Assembly: GCF_031143425.1 (NCBI RefSeq) | Contig: NC_090444.1 | Location: 55,051,533-55,115,532 of the forward strand | Source of the DNA: Pleurodeles waltl | Taxonomy: Eukaryota; Chordata; Amphibia; Caudata; Salamandridae | DNA: 64,000 nt | Direction of reading: 5' to 3' | Shown here: positions 57,345 to 64,000 of the stretch, piece after piece | Layout: the number at the start of each line of letters is the position of its first letter | How positions within the stretch are numbered: the first letter of the stretch is position 1 | Notes under the pieces: model-generated | The model's input: the letters and a program-made list of their open reading frames with translations, nothing else | The model's database searches: none | Told to the model about the DNA's origin: nothing | Program-made: the position numbers and the translations under genes

Positions 57345-58700
57345 AGTCTCATGAAAAAACACTGATACATACAGACCAATAGTTATTCATATACTAACAG
57401 AGCTAGGTAGACTGTCATTTGTACACTGACATACCAGGGTACATTTTGATGCATAAACACATCCAGACATAGACTTATGCATACACTAAAACATCCGCAC
57501 ACATTGACACACCCAGGGACACTCTTATACATACATTAATACACAAAGGCGCACAATGATCCATACATTAATGCACCCAGGTACACTCTCAGGCAGATAG
57601 AAAGGCCCCCAGGCAAACACCTATGCATATGCTAACGCACACAGGTACACTGTCATTTGTACACTGACACTTGCTGGTGTACACTGATACATATACTAAC
57701 ACATCCAGCCAGACATTTATGTATACAGTGATACACCGATGTATACTCCATAGCATACAGTAACACACCCCAGGAGGGACACTGTTACACATATACTAAT
57801 ACACAAAGTTACACAATGATCTAGAAACTGACACACCCAGGTACACTCTCATTCACATAATGACACACACTTATGCATATAATAACACACCCAGGTACAC
57901 TTCCATTCACACAGTGAGACACTCTGGTGCACATTATTGCATAAACTGACAAGCCTGCATGGACACTGATGAAAACACTGATACATCCAGATACATACTT
58001 ATATATACACTGACACACTTAAACACACACTGTTGCATACAATGAGATAGCCAGGTAGAAACTCATGCATACCCTAATACAGCCATCTACAAACTTATGC
58101 AAACGCTGATACAGCCATACAGATACTACTGCCTATGCTGAGACACCCAAATGCAAAATCATGCATGCACCAACACACCGAGGCCTCATGACTGGATACA
58201 TTGACACACTCAGATGCACACTGATGTATAGATTAATACATCCAGAGATTTGCAACACTGTGCAGTGTTGGTGCTTTTCATTGTGGGAGAGAGCTTAATG
58301 AAAGGATTCCTAAACCTGTTTCCACAGACATCTGTGGTTAATATCTAAGTATGTATGAGAAAAATATTATAATTACCTTAAAAAAAAGGATACACAAGTC
58401 ATAGTTTTAAAATACTCTTAAATAAACATTACACACTAACACACCAAGATACACACTGATGCATACACTGAGAGGCCAAGGCAGACACTAATGCATAAAC
58501 TAAAAGAGCAAGTTATGTAGTAATGCTTCCATTCAAACATACAGGTACACACAATCATATACTCAGACATACCCGGGGTCAGATTTACACATACACTAAC
58601 ACACCCAGAGACACAATTATGGATAGATTGAGACACCTAAACAGAAACCCATAAATAGACTTATACATGGAAATACAAAGTTATATTTAAACTCACACAG
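57345..58700. repeat. Degenerate satellite array S2, same family as S1
   Basis: Irregular units such as CATACACTAACACACCCAGG and ACACTGATGCATACA run to about 58255, pause over a unique AT-rich segment (58256-58430), then resume to about 58700. It begins immediately at the Harbinger D right end. Confidence 0.75.
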
Positions 58701-59124
58701 GTATGGAAATACTGGTGAGTAATAAAGACTCAAACAAGGCTCTTTGTTTAATTTTGTGATGGTACTAACAAGAACTGTTTTTTTTGTTTTTTATAGAACA
58801 AGTTTTATTTTTATTTTTATTTTTTTCAGGAAATGTATTGGAAACTTGGGAAAAACTTGAATGCAATACATTTGCATGATGAAAGCACAGCAGTGTGCAA
58901 TAACAGCTAGTTTAAAGACAAACCTTGTGAAAAAAAATAGCAACAGTGGTTTTTGACCTGCAAAATGAAGTTGATGACATTAATTATATTTGCAACCACA
59001 ATATTATGGTAGATGATGCAGGATGTTACCTTTCAACCTAATTCGATGCATGTAGCTGGCATATTCATATTCTGAACAGTAGCATGGCTAGATGTGTACC
59101 AGGTTCTACATTGAAATGTGTCAG
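58701..59124. other. AT-rich spacer
   Basis: Nothing recognised; contains T- and A-rich runs. Confidence 0.35.
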
Positions 59125-59412
59125 TTATTTTTCTCTCATCATTCGTCAATATGTCCATTCAAAAAGTGTGCGCAGATGCTTCCACATACTTGGCGTTCCA
59201 TGTCTGTGTTTGTTTAATGTACCATGAGAAGGTTTTTTTCACAGATGTTGCATTTCACAATTCTTGCATTTACTTTTTTCCCCACTAGGTAGGGGGAATA
59301 AATTCCATAGATCACTCTGTTTTCTAGGTGAAGAAGGCACATGTTGAGTATCATCTTTTTCAGGAATATATTGAGACTGTACAGGTTGTGATGTAACACT
59401 CTCTTCGTCCAT
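59125..59412 (-). pseudogene. BED-type zinc-finger fragment, probably of hAT-transposase origin
   Basis: From a possible ATG at 59412 the minus strand reads MDEESVTSQPVQSQ, then RKQSDLWNLFP, KSKCKNCEM, an in-frame TGA, and HGTPSMWKHLRTLF. The W...F, C-x2-C and GTxxMxxHLR pattern fits a BED zinc finger, the DNA-binding domain at the N terminus of many hAT transposases. The last His of the finger appears changed to Phe. No DDE or dimerisation part is present nearby. A host BED-finger pseudogene is the alternative. Confidence 0.45.
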
Positions 59413-59596
59413 TCTAGAACCTTCTATAGCAGGAGGTTCAACCTAAGATGCTTCTAGGTGTGGTTCAAAAGTAACAAATAAAATGCCAGATTACTCTTCA
59501 TACATAGAGCGGCTATACGGTTCCGAAATGGAGTCACAGTTCCACGAATATTGTAACATAAGTTTTGTGTTCTATTGTAAATAAATAACATTTGTG

Positions 59597-60122
59597 AGTT
59601 AGTCAGTCCGTCAGTCATAATCTTTATTCGGATCTTTAAAAATATCCATAAAAGGACATAGATAAAACATTACACAAGTTAATTGAAAAAAAATCCAGAT
59701 AAGATAAATCAAGGGCAAAATTACACAAGTTAAAATCATTAAAATGTCAGATATCTATTAAAATGGTCAATATGTCAAATTTGATTTAAATGAATAGTAT
59801 AAGGTGTGCTAATACCCAGCAAAAAGTTCCATACATTTAACAATCAGTTCCCCGCCTTTTCCCTCTCTTTTATCACTCACACAATAAAACAATAGATAGC
59901 ACTACACAGCAGATTGTAATAACTGCAGATAAAAGATTGCTTCCTTCCACCTCCTAATATTCAATGATCTAAGAATTGGGAGTAAAAAAGCCCTTCTCTG
60001 CTCTTTTTATAATTTACAAAATAGAAACATGTGCATTTGTGATTGTTACATAGACAGGGTAATAAATCCCTGTGGCAATTTACCTTTGGTGAATAAGCCA
60101 CCAGAAAGTGAGGCAGTCCGAG
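59597..60122 (-). pseudogene. LINE 1: 3' end (separated from its body by LINE 2)
   Basis: The minus strand ends in AATAAAGATTATGACTGACG followed by further GACTGACT-like units, a short-repeat 3' tail. Coding remnants such as SGGLFTKGKLP and PILRSLNIRRWKEAIFYLQ near 60100-59920 continue the protein of the fragment at 62546-64000. AATAAA before the tail suggests the 3' terminus is complete. Confidence 0.55.
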
Positions 60123-62545
60123 ATCAATCAATCAATCAATCAAGGCATTTGTAAAGGGCACTACTCACCCGTGAGGGTCTCAAGGTGCTGAGGGGGGGCT
60201 GCTACTGCTCAAACAGCCAAGTCTTGAGGTGTCTCCTGAAGGTAAGTAGGTCCTGTGTCTGTCGCAGGTGGATCGGAAGAGTGTTCCATGTCTTGGTGGC
60301 GAGGTGGGAGAACGATCTGCTGCTGGTGGTCGTTCTGTGGATGTGTGGGATGGTGGCGAGGGCAAGGTCAGGGGAGCGAAGCTGTCAGGTCGGGGAGTAG
60401 AAGGAGAGCCACCTGTTGAGGTATTCTGGTCCGGTGATGTGCAGTGCCTTGTGAGCATGGGCGAGGAGTTTGAACGTGATTCTCTTGTTGACGGGAAGTC
60501 AGGTGGACCGTGATATGGCTGTGGTGGGCAATGTCCAGGATGAGGCATGCGGTGGTGTTCTGTATGCGTTACAGTCTTTTCTGGAGCTTGGCCATGGTTC
60601 CTGCGTAGAGGGCGTTGCCGTAGTCCAGTCTGCTGCTTACGAGGGCTTGGCTGACCGTCCTTCTGGTTCCAGTGGGGATCCATTTGTAGGTCTTCCGAAG
60701 CATGCAGAATGTGTTGAAGCAGGTGGAGGAGACAGCGTTGACTTGCTGGGTCAATGATAGCGATGAGTCCACGATGAAGCCCAGGTTTCGGGCGTGGTTG
60801 GTGGGTTGTGGTGCAGTTCCCAGTGTGGCAGGCCACCAGGAGTCGTCCCAGGCGGAGGGCGTGGAGCGAGGATGAGGACCTAAGTTTTGTCAGAATTCAG
60901 TTTCAGGCAGTTGCTCTTCATCCATTCAGCGATGGCCTTCATTCCTTCGTGGAGGTTGGTTTTGGTGGTGGTGGGGTCCTTGGTGAGGGAGAGGATCAGC
61001 TGAGTGTCATCAACATATGAGACGATGTTGAGGTTGTGAGATCAGACAATGTTTGCGAGAGGAGCCATGTAGACATTAAAGTGGGTCAGGTTGAGGGACG
61101 ATCCCTGGGGTACGCCGCAGATGATTTTAGTAGCTTCAGAGCGGAATGGAGGGAGGCGGACTCTCTGGGTTCTGCCGGTGAGGAAGGAGGTGATCCAGTC
61201 CAGGGCTTAGTCACGGATCCCTGAATCGTTGAGGCGTGTGCGTAGGGTGTGGTGGCAGACTGTGTCGAACAAGGCTGAGAGGTCCAGGAGGATGAGGGCT
61301 GCGGTTTCGCCGTTGTCAAGTATGGTCCTGATATCGTTGGTGGCGGCGATGAGGGCGGTTTTGGTGCTGTGGTTGCTGCGGAATCCGGATTGGGACAGGT
61401 CCAGGTTGTTGTTCTCCTCGAGGAAGCGGGTCAGTTGTTTGTTGACAATTTTCTCGATGGCTTTTGCCGTGAAGAGGAGCAGGGAGCAGGGAGATGGGCT
61501 GGAAGTTCTTGAGGTCCTTTGGGTCTGCCTTGTGTTTCTTGAGGGGGGAGTTGATCTCAGTGTGTTTCCAGCTCTCCGGGAAGGTGGCAGTCTCGAAAGA
61601 ACTGTTGATGATCTTCTGGAGTTGGGGTGCGATGACAGAGCTCACTTTGTTGAGGATGTGGTGAGGGCAGGGGTCGAATGGTAAGCCAGAGTGGATGGTG
61701 TTCATGATTTGGATGGTGTCGTCGTAGTTGACGTGGGTCCAGCAGAGCAGGAGGCTGGTGTGGCTGGGGGGGCGGTGTCAGTGGTTGACTTTGGCGTCTG
61801 GGTATTGAAGCTGTCATGGATGTCTGCAATCTTGTGGTAGAAGAAGGTGGATAGGGAGTCGCAGAGGTCTTGTGATGGTGGGATGTCCTTGATGTTGGCG
61901 CCGGGGTTGGAGAGTTCCTTCACAATGTTGAAGAGTTCCTTGTAGCTGTGCGCATTGTTGTCGATGTGTTCTTTGAAGGCGGTTCTTTTGGCCGTTTGGG
62001 TGAGTTGGTGGTGTCTGCGGATGGCGTTCTTGAAGGCTGTGTGGTTGTCTGGGGTATGTTCTTGGTGCCACTTTTTCTTGAGTCTTCGGCATGTTTGCTT
62101 GAATTCTTGGAGGTCATTGGTGAACCAGAAGGCCTTTCTGTCGGTGCGTCTGTTAGAAAGTTTCTTGATCGGGGCGAGAGTGTTGGCACAGTCATCGATC
62201 CTTTGCCTGAGGTTGCAGGCTGCTGTGTCATTGTCGGTGGTGTCGATAGGTGGGTTCCGGGAGAGGGTGGTGATCAGCTGATCTTCGGTGACCTTGTTCC
62301 ATCTGCAGTGGGGAATCCGCTGACAGAGATGGTGTGTTGTGGGTTTCTCGAAGGAGAAGTGGATGCAGTGGTGGTCGGTCCAGTGGAGTTCAGTGGTGTG
62401 GCTGAAGGAGACATGTTTTCTGGCAGAGAAAATGGGGTTCAGCGTGTGACCAGCGGAGTGGGTGGGTGTCGTGATGAGCTGCTTGAGGCCGGGGTTGTCG
62501 AGTTTGTTGAGTGGGGTGGTGGAGTTGTTGTCGTTGGTGTTCTGA
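60123..62545 (-). pseudogene. LINE 2: CR1/L2-type retrotransposon ORF2, 5'-truncated, nested in LINE 1
   Basis: The minus strand starts within ORF2 (TELHWTDHHCIHFSF, end of the endonuclease region). It runs through a linker (RKAFWFTNDLQEFKQTCRRL), then the RT fingers (DPCPHHILNKVSSVIAPQLQ, DPKDLKNFQPISLLP), LDLSAAFDTVCHHTL, VPQGSSL, and the catalytic YVDDTQL (YVDD at 61006-61017). After RT come a KLNSDKTKVL-like segment and the conserved WNTLP-like end. A TAA replaces a codon at 61207-61209 and several frameshifts separate the parts. The 3' end is (GATT)n-like, seen on the + strand as ATCAATCAATCAATCAATCA near 60122. This tail and the motifs fit CR1/L2-group LINEs. It is the longest copy of the family also seen at 14877 and 20340. 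Confidence 0.8.
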
Positions 62546-64000
62546 AACCTCATCAAATGAAATCTATGGTGTTGTGGGACAACTAACAGATAGGGTTCAA
62601 TATATGGCATAGTACACAGAGGAAGGTACTCTGCCACCATGCCTTTCCGCAAGTCACGCCTCCATCTATCATCCACCATTTTTCCATAAAATTCATTTTT
62701 AACGAGTTTAGCATCCTGTCTAGTTATAGACCTAGGATTAAAAAATAGGCATGATCTATTAAGTCTGCCTACAGTTTCCTTAACATAAATAATCCACAAA
62801 CACCTCTGCACCCTGACCAGTCTCACACAGTTCTTGAGCAAAGACTGAATAAGGGCCGCTTCTGGTCTAATCCAAACAGGCATCCAGAGAGATAGGGGGG
62901 CTAACTTAATCAGATCCTCAATAAAAGGGAGTCCCAGTTCCTCATGCGGAATAATGGCAGGTACACTTGGAGGGAGTGAAAGTAAACTTCTCAAAAAGTA
63001 GTTTTCACTGATTCGTAAAGATCGAGCACCCAAATATCCCCGCACCCCAGCACCACTCCTAACACTTGATGTAGGCCGTACCTTATAAATAGTACGGATA
63101 GGCTTTAATGGGGCACAACCCAATTTAGTAATAAATTTGCGCAATGCTACCACCACCTGATTGTATTGCATGACCTTTATTTCTCTAAGGTGATTCCATT
63201 AACACTCACTGTCAAAAGGAATCCCCAAATACGTGAATGTATTCGCACGGTTCAAACTGATGCCTTCGATATAAAAGCGTGGCACTCTACTTCTCGGGCA
63301 GCCATAGACCATAGTATATATTTTGCTTTGATTGTTGTCAAACCTAGCGCTGTCATGAACTCAATCATGGGCACACATTAGAACCGGTTGTGGTCTGCCT
63401 TCAATCTTAGGAGGGTCTGCCTTTTCGTCTATCAAGGCTTTCTCTAAGATGTTTATATAAAATTTAAACAGAAAGGGGGCCAGAATGCACCCTTGCCTGA
63501 CCTCTTTCTCACCCTTAAAGAAATGGGTGCATTCCCCCTCTTGGCCGTATCTGATCTTAGCTTCCACATTACTGTGTAGTTGCACCAGCAGACATATTAG
63601 CCTAGGGTTTTCTCTTTCCCAATCACCATTGCCCATAATTTACTTCTAACAACATTATCAAATGCCACTGTTAGATCCATAAACGGCAAATAAAAATACC
63701 CTTGTTTTGCCCCCACATAGTTTTCTCTGAGCATATGGAGATTACCACATTGATCAACTGTCCCCACCGCCTTCCGAAAACCATACTGTGATTCTGAAAT
63801 AATATTATTGTCAAAGCCGGTGGCATCGATCAAAGAGATAGGGCAATAGCACGCAGGATCGTTCCTGCAGCCTTTTTTTAAATTTACACAATGGTGGCTT
63901 TGAACCATGTTAAGGGATGGGCGGTGCTTAGGGAAGTTCTAAAAACATGAACCAAACTTGGCGCCCATAAATCAAGATTATTCTTAAAAAGATCGCCTGG
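62546..64000 (-). pseudogene. LINE 1: RT region (non-LTR retrotransposon, clade not assigned)
   Basis: From the window end the minus strand reads PGDLFKNNLDLWAPSL, PACYCPISLIDATG, SQYGFRKAVGTVDQC, FYLPFMDLTVAFDNVVRSKL, KEVRQGCILAPFLFKFYIN and PVLMCAHD. CAHD (63364-63375) stands where the catalytic YADD is expected, so the enzyme is dead. After RT come RFYIEGISLNRANTFTYLGI and a long region ending HLMRFQ, where LINE 2 begins. The 489-codon frame at 61702-63171 is a chance in-frame fusion of LINE 1 and LINE 2. The element continues beyond the window. Confidence 0.7.

Noticed and set aside
60180..60836. 218-codon minus-strand Pro/His-rich frame
   Set aside because: It is out of frame with the LINE ORF2 remnants (WNTLP region) in the same bases.

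Overview
The window looks like vertebrate intergenic DNA built almost entirely from layered transposable elements. The mixture of PIF/Harbinger DNA transposons, a Penelope-like retroelement, CR1/L2-type LINEs, a very long LTR family and many GC-rich palindromic MITEs suggests a large-genome salamander (a newt such as Pleurodeles). That assignment rests on recall of family composition, not on a search. I found no host protein-coding gene, tRNA, rRNA or CRISPR array.

Layout. 1-2694 is a long LTR, followed by a short-period minisatellite (2696-3395), a ~70-bp tandem repeat (4440-4770), unassigned DNA and a second LTR copy (7485-8498). An old Harbinger-type gene pair lies at 11711-14520. From 14569 to 19926 are palindrome-chain fragments, MITEs and a LINE scrap. 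A LINE 3' tail (20340-20850) abuts a Penelope-like element whose 5' part is inverted (20848-21711). Harbinger copy B (21935-30945, 9,011 bp, TAA target duplication) sits inside the Penelope GIY-YIG reading frame. The Penelope sequence resumes at 30949, carries a decayed hammerhead-like core, and is hit again by a palindrome-chain MITE (31892-32443). From 36475 to 42285 are more MITEs and a third LTR copy interrupted by a fourth palindrome chain. Harbinger copy C (42290-45590, inverted, truncated) follows. Copy D (50134-57343, left end missing) lies between two arrays of the same degenerate satellite. The right edge holds a BED-zinc-finger fragment and one LINE nested in another (59597-64000).

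How the genes fit together. Copies B, C and D together define one Harbinger lineage with three genes: a spliced HARBI1-like DDE transposase and two different SANT/Myb-domain proteins, here called Myb-A and Myb-B. Myb-A is antisense and lies wholly within the ~5-kb first intron of the transposase. Myb-B is antisense and convergent with the transposase at the other end. Exon lengths and splice phases agree between copies: the 83-nt transposase exon 1 in B and C, and the 114-nt and 271-nt Myb-A exons 1 and 2 in B and C. Every copy is broken by stops, frameshifts, lost start codons or deletions. GGCGGT/ACCGCC motifs crowd both ends of the element and the Myb-A/transposase interval, where Myb proteins might bind. 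The palindrome-chain MITEs share the terminal TCATT...GGCGG pattern, so they may be non-autonomous relatives mobilised by this lineage.
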